This document shows, piece after piece, positions 15,004 through 25,000 of a stretch of DNA of 34,252 bases. The notes under the pieces were generated by a model. It was given only the letters and a program-made list of their open reading frames with translations. It was not told the origin of the DNA and did not search any database. Where the stretch lies: positions 1 through 34,252 of the forward strand of contig MFXW01000070.1 in the NCBI GenBank assembly GCA_001787585.1, given 5' to 3'. This DNA is from Candidatus Peribacteria bacterium RIFCSPHIGHO2_02_FULL_53_20 (GTDB taxonomy: Bacteria; Patescibacteriota; Gracilibacteria; Peribacterales; Peribacteraceae). Within the stretch, counting starts at the first letter, position 1; each line of letters starts with the position of its first letter. The position numbers and the translations under genes are program-made.

Positions 15004-15561
15004 ATGTCTAAGACTGAAATATATCCAGGTCCGAATTGGCTTATTCAACAGGATTTTCCTGGAAGTACACTGAATGACGAGATGGTGGGGCAATTGCAAA
15101 GCAGACACACCGGCCTAAAGTTAGAATATCTGGCCAGAGATATAAATGCCGCTTGCTCCATGTATCAAAGTACTGCCGCTCAACTACTTAATCCAATGAT
15201 TCGTGGGCGAGGCAAAACAAGAGATTTGGCGCGAACACCAATTCAGGTTATGCCTGTGGATCCGAATGGTGAAGCGCGTTCGTTGCCCATTGAGCAGGGT
15301 ATTCATGATCTACTTTTGCATCGGATTTTTTCTTTGCGAGATCATAACTTTCGAAGCATTTCCATTATTTTAGAATCAGCAATAAAAAGTGCTCGTGCGC
15401 AATATGAACATGCACGATTGGGCTGGGTGCCTGTCGATCAGGATCCTTCAGTTGTATTGTGGAGTAACCCTACGTTAAAAACCCTCGCCGTATATCCTGG
15501 CTCTGGGGATGGAGAGCCTTTCCCTGAGAGTCTTTCACCGTCGTCTTCCATACCACATTGA
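15004..15561 (+). CDS. Hypothetical protein, no recognised domain
   Basis: I do not recognise this 185-residue protein. It is soluble and mostly helical, with a basic patch (IRGRGKTRDLARTPIQVMP) and no signal peptide or membrane helix. The DNA of its first two thirds is AT-richer than its neighbours, suggesting transfer. A good promoter precedes it. Its last 92 bases overlap the end of the convergent PRMT-like gene in the opposite orientation. The final residues (PGSGDGEPFPESLSPSSS) may be read-through into that gene after loss of an original stop or tail. Confidence 0.65.
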   Translation: MSKTEIYPGPNWLIQQDFPGSTLNDEMVGQLQSRHTGLKLEYLARDINAACSMYQSTAAQLLNPMIRGRGKTRDLARTPIQVMPVDPNGEARSLPIEQGIHDLLLHRIFSLRDHNFRSISIILESAIKSARAQYEHARLGWVPVDQDPSVVLWSNPTLKTLAVYPGSGDGEPFPESLSPSSSIPH

Positions 15562-16411
15562 TTCGCACGTCGTAACGACTATCGACTCCGAGTGTTATTT
15601 CCAGGGTCTCATTGGGTTTGAGAGAGACGGGTTCGAGCAGCGGGAGGTAGATCTGTTGCCAGTGCGTGCGTTCGGTGAAGGGGCTGGTGGAGAGGGTAAC
15701 GCCGGGAGCCAGATCGGATTCCCACCATAAGCAAAAACCGTTGCAAGTTGCAGGTTGCAAAAAATGCCATTCAACTTTTGCATGTCGGATTTCTTTGTTG
15801 TGTTTCGTAAAATCAATCCGGTCCCATTCTCTTGTTCCTTCTTTAAGCAGATCCTCCGGGCGGATTTCCTTCACATACATATTGTTCATGGCTACTTCGT
15901 GCGCAGCTTTCCATGTGAAATCTCCTTCGATGCCGGACCATGTATCGATGGTTTGTTGAATGCGATCAAAAATAACCGGAGCAATGAATTGCCGCAATGT
16001 AGAAGGCACCATCGTGCCGCCAGGCTTCAGAAAGCGTTGTGCATCGTTGAGATTCCCGATGATCGATTCTTCCAGTGCGAAGTTGCCGAAAGTTTCGGAG
16101 ATGATGAGATCGACGTTCGGAGGATTCTTCACCTCTGTTGAATGTTTGTGTACGAAATAACAGCTGGTGATGTCGTTTTCTTTGGCAAGTCCACGGCTCA
16201 CATCACTGAGCTCGGAGACTTCGTAGAGATGACATTCTTTCGCACCGAGTTTGCGCGCGAGAAAAGAAAGGTATCCGGTTCCTGCGCCGATATCGGCGAC
16301 GGTGGTGACCCCCGGGACGATCAGTTTTTTCAAGGCATCGGAAAATGCGCGGTTGCGGACGGGGTCTGCCAAGATCACCCGTTGGTATTCGATCAGGGAC
16401 ATCAAATACAT
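15470..16411 (-). CDS. PRMT-like class I SAM methyltransferase
   Basis: From ATG 16411 (or 16402) the product is 313 residues. SAM-binding motif I is VADIGAGTGYLSFLARKLGA, followed by an acidic LYEVSE strand end. The SETFGNFALEES segment has two glutamates in the positions of the PRMT double-E loop. Near the C-terminus, RTHWQQIYLPLLEP resembles the PRMT THW loop, followed by a beta-barrel-like region. These features point to a protein arginine methyltransferase relative, though the target is unknown and bacterial members may act otherwise. The frame extends upstream to 16558 but through a palindromic repeat, so the shorter start is chosen. Its 3' end overlaps the convergent gene by 92 bases. 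Confidence 0.75.
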   Translation of the reverse strand: MYLMSLIEYQRVILADPVRNRAFSDALKKLIVPGVTTVADIGAGTGYLSFLARKLGAKECHLYEVSELSDVSRGLAKENDITSCYFVHKHSTEVKNPPNVDLIISETFGNFALEESIIGNLNDAQRFLKPGGTMVPSTLRQFIAPVIFDRIQQTIDTWSGIEGDFTWKAAHEVAMNNMYVKEIRPEDLLKEGTREWDRIDFTKHNKEIRHAKVEWHFLQPATCNGFCLWWESDLAPGVTLSTSPFTERTHWQQIYLPLLEPVSLKPNETLEITLGVDSRYDVRINVVWKTTVKDSQGKALHPQSQDIRRGFLT

Positions 16412-16443
16412 TGTAGAGACGTGCGAATCGCACGTCTCTACAA
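16411..16443. repeat. GTAGAGACG palindrome
   Basis: TTGTAGAGACGTGCGA (16411-16426) and TCGCACGTCTCTACAA (16428-16443) are exact reverse complements with a 1-base centre. The palindrome touches the start codon of the PRMT-like gene, so in its transcript it would form a strong hairpin at the initiation site. It belongs to the family also present at 2614, 26766 and 27747. Confidence 0.9.
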
Positions 16444-16466
16444 CAGATGGGTAATTGCTGGAATTG

Positions 16467-16589
16467 TTACGGCAACACCGATGCCAGTTGCCCCATCGCG
16501 CCCAGGAGATGCCCGCTTTGTAGAATGCACAGAAGGGCAAAGACCGCCGTGAAGGCATTTACGCTTTTCTGGCTGGAGAACAGCTTCAT
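16467..16589 (-). CDS. Small single-pass membrane protein (40 aa)
   Basis: This ORF encodes 40 residues starting MKLFSSQKS. A hydrophobic stretch FTAVFALLCIL continues to a milder second half ending SVLP. It looks like a small single-span membrane peptide or a hydrophobic leader. A near-consensus promoter (TTGATA, 16 bases, TATAAT) lies 24 bases upstream of the ATG, which supports expression. It is located between pbpC and the PRMT-like gene on the same strand. It resembles no family I know. An overlapping Cys-rich 54-codon ORF on the plus strand is an alternative reading of the same DNA. Confidence 0.5.
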   Translation of the reverse strand: MKLFSSQKSVNAFTAVFALLCILQSGHLLGAMGQLASVLP

Positions 16590-16612
16590 AGAGGGCTTGG
16601 GTATGTGTTGAT

Positions 16613-16640
16613 ATTATATCACTTTTTACAAAAATATCAA
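16613..16640 (-). promoter_or_regulatory. Near-consensus sigma70 promoter for the 40-aa gene
   Basis: On the minus strand TTGATA (16635-16640) is followed, 16 bases on, by a perfect TATAAT (16613-16618). It starts just after the pbpC stop codon and would drive the small gene at 16589 and possibly the PRMT-like gene. Confidence 0.7.
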
Positions 16641-16649
16641 TATCTGTAA

Positions 16650-19016
16650 TTATGGTTCTGTAACCGATATTTGAAGAGAATTCTGCAGTTCTTCCGCGAT
16701 AATCTTCACTGCATGCATTCCCATTACCGGTTGCCACTCCATCCGGAAATCAGGTGCTTGAGCTTTGCCGACCGATTTCCCGTCCACAAACCATTCTGCA
16801 CTGGAAATATCCGAATCTGCCCGCGCCTCCAGAATGATCTTTTCATGTTCATCGGGGATCAATGGATCGAGGAGGAAGCTGTCGCCGGAGTGGGGCTTGG
16901 TGATGGTGAGAGAGTCCTCGGGAAATTCGGAATGCGGAGTGCCGAATTCGGAATGAGTACAGAGAGGGGAATATTGTGATGGTGGTTCGTGATATCCGTT
17001 CTCTCTTGCCCAGGGACGGACTTCCGGAGGGAAGACGGTGAAGGATTGCTCGATCACAAATTTTTCCGGGCAGCCCTCTCCCGCAAGCAGTCCGTTTCTG
17101 CGGTCGAGGGAGATCAGGCGGTGCATATCATCGAGTTTCTTCGGTTCCGTTCCTTCTACGAAATATTCTTCCATGGTATGGGGGCAGGTTGGAGTCGGTA
17201 ATTTTCCAGAGAGACTGCAGATCGTGCGCTTGGTGATTCCGGAGGGTTTGAAAAATGGCTTGGGATCGATGTATTCCAATGCAATCTCCATGACATCATG
17301 GAAGATCGGTCCGGCACCAGTGACACCCGAGGTTCCTTTCATCGGAGAGTTATTTGCGTTACCCACCCAAACGCCGACGATGCGATCCGGCGTATAGCCG
17401 AGAACCCAGTTATCGCGTGCATTCCGTGTCGTTCCGGTTTTTGCCGCAACCTGATGAGGGGATACAGAAAGGGGAGTGTCTTCACCGAATTCGGGGAGAC
17501 GAGCGGAAGCATCACTCAGAATATCAGAGATAATCCATGCTATGCGCGGCTCAAGGATCTCTTTTCCAGTTTCCACAGGTTCATCAAGCAGTGCTCGTGC
17601 ATGGAGTGTCTTTCCTCCCCGAGGAAAGATACCGTACGCCTCGGCAAGTTCCAGCAGCCGCACTTCGCCGCTGCCGAGGGTGAGCGCGAGACCGTAGAAT
17701 TCCGGTTCTTTTGTAAGCGTTGTGATGCCAGCAGCTCGCAGGAACTCTAGTAGCGGCTGTACACCCAGTTTTTCCAGGACTTTCACCGCGGCGATGTTGT
17801 AGGAGTTTGCGAGCGCTTCGCGGTAGCGCGTCAGTCCGTGAAGTTCGTAGTCGTAATTTCTCGGCGTATACGGATTGCCTTCCTCGGTTAGCAGCTGCAC
17901 TTCGGTATCGGCGACGGTTGTGGCTGCTGTTGCGCCACGGCTCAGAGCCAAGGCATAGGTAAACGGTTTGAGCGAAGATCCCGGCTGCCGCGCGGAAATT
18001 GCGACATTCACCGCGCCGTCATGCTCGCTATCGAAGTAGTTATTTGAGCCGATCATTGTGAGGATGTCTCCATTATGTGCGTCAAGAATGACGACAGAGG
18101 CTGACGTGGCATTCTTGTCTTTCAGTTCGAGAAGCTTTCGCGCAACGGTATCTTCTACGGCATGCTGGAGATCGAGATCGAGCGTTGTGCGGAGTTGCGC
18201 ACCGGGGTCTGTGCGATCGGCGTGTTGTTGCAAAACCCAAAAGGAAAAATGTGGAGCTTCAATCTCTGTACGGTCGGGAGTGAGCCGCACGGATTCTTCT
18301 GCAGATTGCTCGACATCTTCCGCATAGATGACCCCGGTTGTTTTCATCGCATCCAATACGATCTGTCTGCGTGCAAGAGCTCCTTCCATATTCTCAAAAG
18401 GATCCAAGACGACAGGGGATTGAATGATTCCGATCAGAAGGGCAATTTCTCCGGATGAGAGTTCATGGGGATCTTTGCCGAAGTAGGTGTGGGAAGCACT
18501 GCGAAGTCCGTATGCCTGGTGACCGAAGTAGACGGAGGAAAGGTATTGTTCGAGGATTTCGTCCTTCGATAGACGTGCGTCAAGTTTCACGGCGAGCAGC
18601 ATTTCCCGCAGTTTGTAGAGCACCGTGCGGTGCTTTGGATTCAGCCGGATACGTACCAGTTGCTGCGTGAGAGTTGATCCTCCGGAGATGATTCTGCCTT
18701 CCTGCAGATTCTGCGTCATCGCGCGGGCAATGCCACGGACAGAGATGCCATGGTGCGTGCGGAATGAACGATCTTCGACGGCAATCAGCGCATCGATGAC
18801 CGCAGGAGGGATTTCTGCGAATGTTAGGTGTTTTTGGGAGCCGTAATTATTTTGCCGGGCTTCGTAGAGAAGAGTGCCGTTGCGGTCGAGAACGGAGACA
18901 GGAGAGCGGGAAGGGGGATTTTGAATTGCCTTAGGCAACGGGAGTGCAAATGCAAGAAGCAGCAGAGTCAGAATTGTTGCAAGTAGGAGCCGATGGAGAT
19001 GATTACGAGAAGGCAT
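16650..19016 (-). CDS. pbpC: Penicillin-binding protein 1C
   Basis: This bifunctional peptidoglycan synthase polymerises glycan strands and cross-links peptides outside the membrane. The 788-residue product has an N-terminal anchor (8-27). Its glycosyltransferase-51 domain carries EDRSFRTHHG (E81) and GGSTLTQQLVR (112-122). The transpeptidase has S347-S-L-K350 in RQPGSSLKPF, S405-Y-N407 and K526-T-G528. The C-terminal region after about 690 matches the PBP1C-specific domain. A 21-nt unit repeated twice (16924-16965) encodes HSEF repeats in a linker. The gene follows the alpha-2-macroglobulin gene with a 64-base gap. The pairing of pbpC with a macroglobulin gene is known from E. coli (yfhM-pbpC). 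Confidence 0.96.
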   Translation of the reverse strand: MPSRNHLHRLLLATILTLLLLAFALPLPKAIQNPPSRSPVSVLDRNGTLLYEARQNNYGSQKHLTFAEIPPAVIDALIAVEDRSFRTHHGISVRGIARAMTQNLQEGRIISGGSTLTQQLVRIRLNPKHRTVLYKLREMLLAVKLDARLSKDEILEQYLSSVYFGHQAYGLRSASHTYFGKDPHELSSGEIALLIGIIQSPVVLDPFENMEGALARRQIVLDAMKTTGVIYAEDVEQSAEESVRLTPDRTEIEAPHFSFWVLQQHADRTDPGAQLRTTLDLDLQHAVEDTVARKLLELKDKNATSASVVILDAHNGDILTMIGSNNYFDSEHDGAVNVAISARQPGSSLKPFTYALALSRGATAATTVADTEVQLLTEEGNPYTPRNYDYELHGLTRYREALANSYNIAAVKVLEKLGVQPLLEFLRAAGITTLTKEPEFYGLALTLGSGEVRLLELAEAYGIFPRGGKTLHARALLDEPVETGKEILEPRIAWIISDILSDASARLPEFGEDTPLSVSPHQVAAKTGTTRNARDNWVLGYTPDRIVGVWVGNANNSPMKGTSGVTGAGPIFHDVMEIALEYIDPKPFFKPSGITKRTICSLSGKLPTPTCPHTMEEYFVEGTEPKKLDDMHRLISLDRRNGLLAGEGCPEKFVIEQSFTVFPPEVRPWARENGYHEPPSQYSPLCTHSEFGTPHSEFPEDSLTITKPHSGDSFLLDPLIPDEHEKIILEARADSDISSAEWFVDGKSVGKAQAPDFRMEWQPVMGMHAVKIIAEELQNSLQISVTEP

Positions 19017-19080
19017 GTGTTCGTGAGTCGTGAGATCGTGAGTCGTGGAACCGATCTCCCGACCTCCCGACTCCCGATCT

Positions 19081-22000
19081 TCATTCGTTCATATCTTGCA
19101 CTTCCACTACTTTGCTCTCCGTATTCCCAAACACCTCCGGGAAGTACATCTCGTACGCGCGTGCCGGGCGCCAGAGGAAGGTGCCTGGAAGTGTTGCCCG
19201 GACGAGATACTCGTAGTGATAGACGCCTGCAGGGAGGTTATCCGCAAACAGGAAAACCTGATCGTCGCGGTATTCCTTATGGGTGAAGACCCAGGAATTG
19301 TCCCACCACCAACCGTACGGCGAACGGTCCTCTTCGTTTACTTCTTCTTCGAGGTATTGCTGCGATGTCTTGAGCGCAAAGTCGACGCCTTCAAAGCCGG
19401 CGGGGTGCGGACTTTCTACAGCAACAAAGTGGCGCGATTCCGGAACGGTGATTGTGAGCTTTACCTGATACGTGCCGCCGACTTCGGGGCGGGCTGGCGA
19501 TCCTGCAACGGGGGTGAGCTCGCGGACGACGCTGATGCCTTCTTCCGCTGCGAGGATTTCACGTGTCTTCCAGAAATACGTGAGGAGCAGGTCGTAATAG
19601 AGTCTGCCGGGACCAACCTTGCCGATTTCCACGTTGTTGAATTGTCCGGGCTCTAGTGAGGCAGCTGGAATAGAGATCTCTTTCTTTGTCAGAATATTTG
19701 ATGCATCGAAGACGGCTTTGCCGACTTCCGCACCGTCTACCAAGAGCGTCGCCGTGAAGTCTCCCTCGAGTTCCTGTGTGTACTTCAGGTAGTCTACGAG
19801 CGCGAAAATACTCGCGGTTGTGGATTGGGTCGTGTCCCAGTGACCGCCTTGGCGCATCGCAAGCATGGAGCGGACGATCTTGGGGGTGAGGGCGTTGCCT
19901 GGCTCAATGCGCATGAGTGCCTGCAGCACGATGGCCGTCGTACGGCTATCGGTGTTCATGTACTGGCGGTACCACCAGCCGTTTTTCTCCTCGAAGCGCA
20001 CGCCACGGGGGCTTACTTTGGCTTCCGCAAGTATTTCTTGCACGAGCGAAAGCGCGCGGCGATGGTCGCCGGATTTCTCGAGACTCATTGCCAGATAGGA
20101 CTTAGCGAAGATGCCAAGTTCCTCCCGTTTTCCGTAGAGATTACTCAAAAGACTTGCATCCGGAGAACCGGTTTCTCCGAGGACATAGAGGATGTAAGCG
20201 CGATCGGAGAAATCCGGCTGCCCTTTCCGCGTCGTGCCACGGAGCGTTCCTTCCAGATAGCTCCGCGTGCGGGCGAGCAGATCGGCATCGACCGGGTACC
20301 CAGCGAGCTTTGTGAGGTGGAGCGCATGGAGGATGTAGGCGGAGAGGTACGGGTAGCTCTCGGCGCTCCCCGTCCAGTACCCGAATCCGCCGTCACTGCG
20401 CTGGAAAGTAAGAAGCCGTTCGATGCCTGCCGTGATTTTCTCTTTCAGCTCTTCATCGGTCACGACTTTGAACGCATCAAAGCCCTGGAGCTCTGCAACG
20501 GCGATATTTGGTAGGAAACTTGAGACGGTTTGTTCAGCACATCCGTAAGGGAATTGTACAAGGTAATCCAAGCTCTTCGGTAAGTACGTTGCGAGTGTGG
20601 GGGACACCGTCGCCGTTGTTTCGATATCTGAGACTTCACTCCGGACGGGAACGAAAATCTGTTCGGTCACGGATTCTTCAGTGAATCCAGATGTTGCGAC
20701 AGATTGCGGAATGCCAAAAGGGTGGAGGGGAATTGTTTCATGGATTTCATCCCGACCGGTTTTTCCTTCAGCCTTGAAGACGAATTCAGCATCTGCGGCA
20801 TAGCCGAAAGTGACCGGGAAGATCACTTTTTGCAGACCTTCTGCAGGGATCGTGACTTTCTGCGGCTCGCGGCCGCCCTCGAAGCCTTTGCCACTGAGTG
20901 TTACCGTGAATTCCTGCTCTTCCTCAGTGCCGTTATGGACGATCGCCGCGAGCTCGGCGCGATCTCCGTGAACCGCAAACCGTGGTCGCACGGGGCGGAC
21001 GATCACATGCTTAGTTTCGAGGATTTCCGTGGCTACCGATCCCACGAGTGTTGTTGGCGTGTGGGCAATTGCCAGAAGCTGCCACGTGGTCAGGTTATCG
21101 GGCAAAGTGAATTCCACCGTCGATCGACCGCGCTCATCCGTCACGATGCTGGGGTTCCAGTAGGCAGTATCCTTGAACGTTCCCCGTGCTTTCTCTTCGC
21201 CCTCACCGCCTCCGCCTCCTTTCGATCCGGGCTTGAACCGTTCCAGAAGATAGATGAGGTTCATGGCTGTCCGTACCCCGAGACCGCGGTCGCTGTAGAA
21301 GGTTGCGAGAAGATCGGGCAGTTCAAAACCCGTGAGCGCAAGAACGCTCATATCTACTGCTGAAAGCGAAACTTCCGCAGGCACGGGGTTACCTTGATGA
21401 TCTTCCGTTGCAATCGTCACAGAGACGACTTCTCCGGGCACATAGCGACGCTTATCAGGAGTGATGCTGACCGTGAGCCCCATGGATTTGTTCTCCACCT
21501 TGAGCTTTACATACCCGATGCGGAACGCCGGCGCGCCCGTATCGAGTCCGTGCTCGTTGAAGGTTTCCCCTATACGAGGTTTCACGACAACAACCGAGAC
21601 ATACGCATTCGGGATCAGATCTTCCGTGATCGGAATTTCGATTGCCTGAGCGGAGCTCTCGACCGGAATCACTGTTCTGCGGATGAGACCTTCACGCTCG
21701 ATGGACACAAGTGCCGTGACACCTTCTCCCTGATAGGGAGACTGGATCAGCAGTTTCGCGGTTTCCCCGATTTTGTACTCTGGCTTATCGGCGAGAACCG
21801 TCATGCGATTGCTATTGCTGTGCGGCCAGTTCACGTAGGTCGAGGACCACGAGTAGACCGAGGTATCGGCTTTTGCTTCATTGCCCGAGCCATCACGGAC
21901 AACCGCGAGAATCCGGAATTGTCCGCCGGAGGGAATGCGTACTTTGGTCTCTGCCTTGCCGTCGGCGTCGGTGGTTGCTCCGAATGAGGAAATGAGATCA

Positions 22001-25000
22001 TCCTTCACCTCGTTGTCATAGTAGTACTGCCCATCCACGCCTTTCTTACGGGTCGTGTTCCACGTGCGGTTATAGAGTGTGAGATCGATACGCTGTCCGC
22101 CGAGAGGTGATCCATCCGGAGCGACTGTGACGAGATTGATTGCAGCTTCCTGCCCGGGTTCCACGGAGTATTCGTCCGTGCGGATACCCACATACACTCC
22201 TGCCTTATGGATGGGGACAGATGCACGGTTGCTCACGACCTGATTGCTCGCATCGGTGATATCTACATCGACACTGAGTACCTGACTGAGCGCTTCATTC
22301 TCCAGTGTCACCGGCACTTCAATCGGGAAGGTGCCGTCTTTGCGGAGCGTGCCTTCTCCGCTGCTCAAGATCTCCGATTCACGTTCGCAGTCGTACCAGC
22401 ACCAGTTTTCTTCGAGGCTAAAGGAATACCACCCGTCCGTGAACCGGTTGAAGTAGTAATCGGTGGACATCGCACGCCAGGAAACTTTCGCTTCTTCCAT
22501 CGGCATGCCGAAGTAGTACGCGCCTTCCACAGTTGCCTTTACCGTGTCTCCCGCGAAGTATTCCTCTTTCTCAAAAGCTATGTCCACGCGGTACTCGGGC
22601 TTCCGGTACGCGAGAACCTGGAAGGTCGTGGAGGCTGATCCATAGCCGATATCTTCATTGGGTATGAGTTCCACGCTCAGCCAGTACGAACCAAGACCAG
22701 CCTTCGGATCGAGCGGAAGTTTTCCGGAGAAGCTTCCGTACGCATTCAATGCCATTGTTTCATTGAAGACGGTATTGCCCTGGGAGTCTTCTATACTGAC
22801 TCTCGCCATACGCGACGGAGGATGGAGTACGCCGTGCTTATCCTTCAGACGCACAATGCCTTTGAACCGCACTTCATCTCCCGCGCGATAGATCGGACGG
22901 TCGGTGTAGAGATAGCTCAGCATCGTGAGCCCTTCCTTATTGGGTACCCATTCCTCGCTCATACCAAAATCATAAGATCCCATGCCGCTGTTCCATGAAC
23001 TTCCCACGAATGCGAAGTCCGTTGCTGTCTTCGCCGTTGCCCAGATTTCCGGATTCCACGTATTGCCGTCGATACCGAAGGCAGCTGCATCTATCGATGT
23101 TTCAAAAAATCCTTCTGCATCGGTCGTTCCCGTATGCAGCATTTTGCCGTTGAGATCATGCAGCGCAACTTCCGCGCTGGAGACGGGTTTGCCTGTTTGC
23201 ATGTCTACCGCCCACACGAGCGCTTGGTGGCCGCTGTACTTGAGTGTGAGCGCGGTGCCGCTGACGGTGAAATAGATTTTTTCCGTGAGGAGAAGGTTGC
23301 TGTACGCATCTTTGTACTCGGGAGCCGTAAGCATCAGCACATAAATGCCTGTGGGGAGCGCACTGCCAAGTTTCTCTTCGAGATCAAACGGAATGGATTT
23401 CCAGGTGTTCTCTTTGGATCCCGGCGTCAGCGTCCAGTGCTGCTCCATCTCCTTTCCTTTGAGATTCGGCACGTGTTGCCAATCGTTGTATCCCGCTTTC
23501 TGCTCCGCGAGGAATTCCGCGAGCGTGAGTTTTGCAAATCCCACCTCCATCTTGCTCACATTCACGCCGTTCAAGTAGTAGACTGGCGCAAAGCCGCGCT
23601 CAAAAACGCCGAAGGTGCCGTTGCTATGAATGAAGACGCGCGGATCCATCGGTTTCGTCTTGAAGGTCAGCGTTTTTTCAGCAACGGCGCTCTGACCGTA
23701 GGTATCTTTGAGCTTGGCATTGGTTTGTACGGTGTACGCGGTACTCGGTTCCAGCGTGGGATAGAGATACAGCGTTGTTCCCTCCCATATATTCTCTTCA
23801 ATGGTGAGATCATCCCAACCTTCGGGCTTCGGGGTGATGGTCACACCTTTTTTCACGGAAGCAGCGTCATAGGGATTATTAAATTCGAGCACGATTGCGC
23901 CGTATTCCTCACGGACGGATCGCACTTCCATCGGCTCCGCTGTGTGGAATTGCACGGCTTTTGCTTCCTCCGTTCCGAGCGTCCCGCCGGGGCTCATCAC
24001 GCCGTCATTCACGATCAGTGCGTGCCAAGTATCCAGTGCAAGAGGAGAGGAGGGGATGACGACGATCGTCGAGCGATCCGTCACTTTTTTCCCATTGGTG
24101 TCCATCATGCCGTAGACGACTTTGCGCGGGAGCATCGTTGCCATGCTCGGATCCGGAGATGTATCACGCATTGCAGCGAGCTCTTCCGTGCTTTGTTTGC
24201 CGGACTCCGATCGGATGAGTTGCATGTGTGTGTCTGCGCTTGCAAGATCGATATCCTGATTGAAGTGCAGCACAATTTCCGTCTTCGGTGACGCATTGGT
24301 CAGACCGTCATACGGTTCGGATCGAAGCATCTTCGGACGACGCGTCATAAAGCTCCAGGAGAAATCTTCCGCGGTTTTCTCATCTGTGATTGTTTTGATC
24401 CCGGCGGGAACCGCCACGCGATATTCTGTGCCTGCGGCAAAACCGTTTTTCGGCGTGAATTCCGCGGTGGTCGTCGAAAGCCATTTCCATGTTCCTTCCA
24501 GAGCCGGCGTCACCGTTACGGGCCACTCCGCAAACTGGCTGCTGCGCTGCGAAATGGTGGTGAGCGCTACGACAGGTCGGTCAAAGACGATCGTGACCGG
24601 TTGGTTTGGAGAGACCATATCCGAAGAAGGTGGCGGGATCTGCTGTGTGACTTTCGGAGGTCCCGCGACAAAATATTTTATAACAATGGATGTCCCGAGT
24701 ACTGCCCTATCGCGGCGCTGCGCCTCCGGACTCACCGTCAGCGTGTACGTGCCGCTCAAGCTCAGAGGCGCGGAGGGGTGAAAGGAAAGTGTTTGCTTGT
24801 CCTTCCATTCCACTACCCCCTCCACGGGTGGATCAATCGTGAGATATGTTGCAACACTCTCTTCGTCCATTGGTGCGGAGAAGCGCACCATGAGCGGACT
24901 TCCTGTATCAATGCGCTGATGCCGGTCGCCTTGGGTGCTCGCGGTCGCTGTTCCCCCGGGGGAGGTCTCTGTGCGTTGCCACGCGAAGACCCCCGCGATC

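Noticed and set aside
16447-16611. Plus-strand 54-codon Cys-rich ORF with CxxC pairs resembling a zinc ribbon
   Set aside because: It overlaps the 40-aa ORF on the other strand, which has the strong promoter, and no promoter is seen for this one. It is kept as an alternative only.
23134-24291. Long plus-strand open frame (385 codons) opposite the macroglobulin gene
   Set aside because: It is antisense to the macroglobulin coding region, His/Arg/Phe-rich without domains, typical of a shadow frame.
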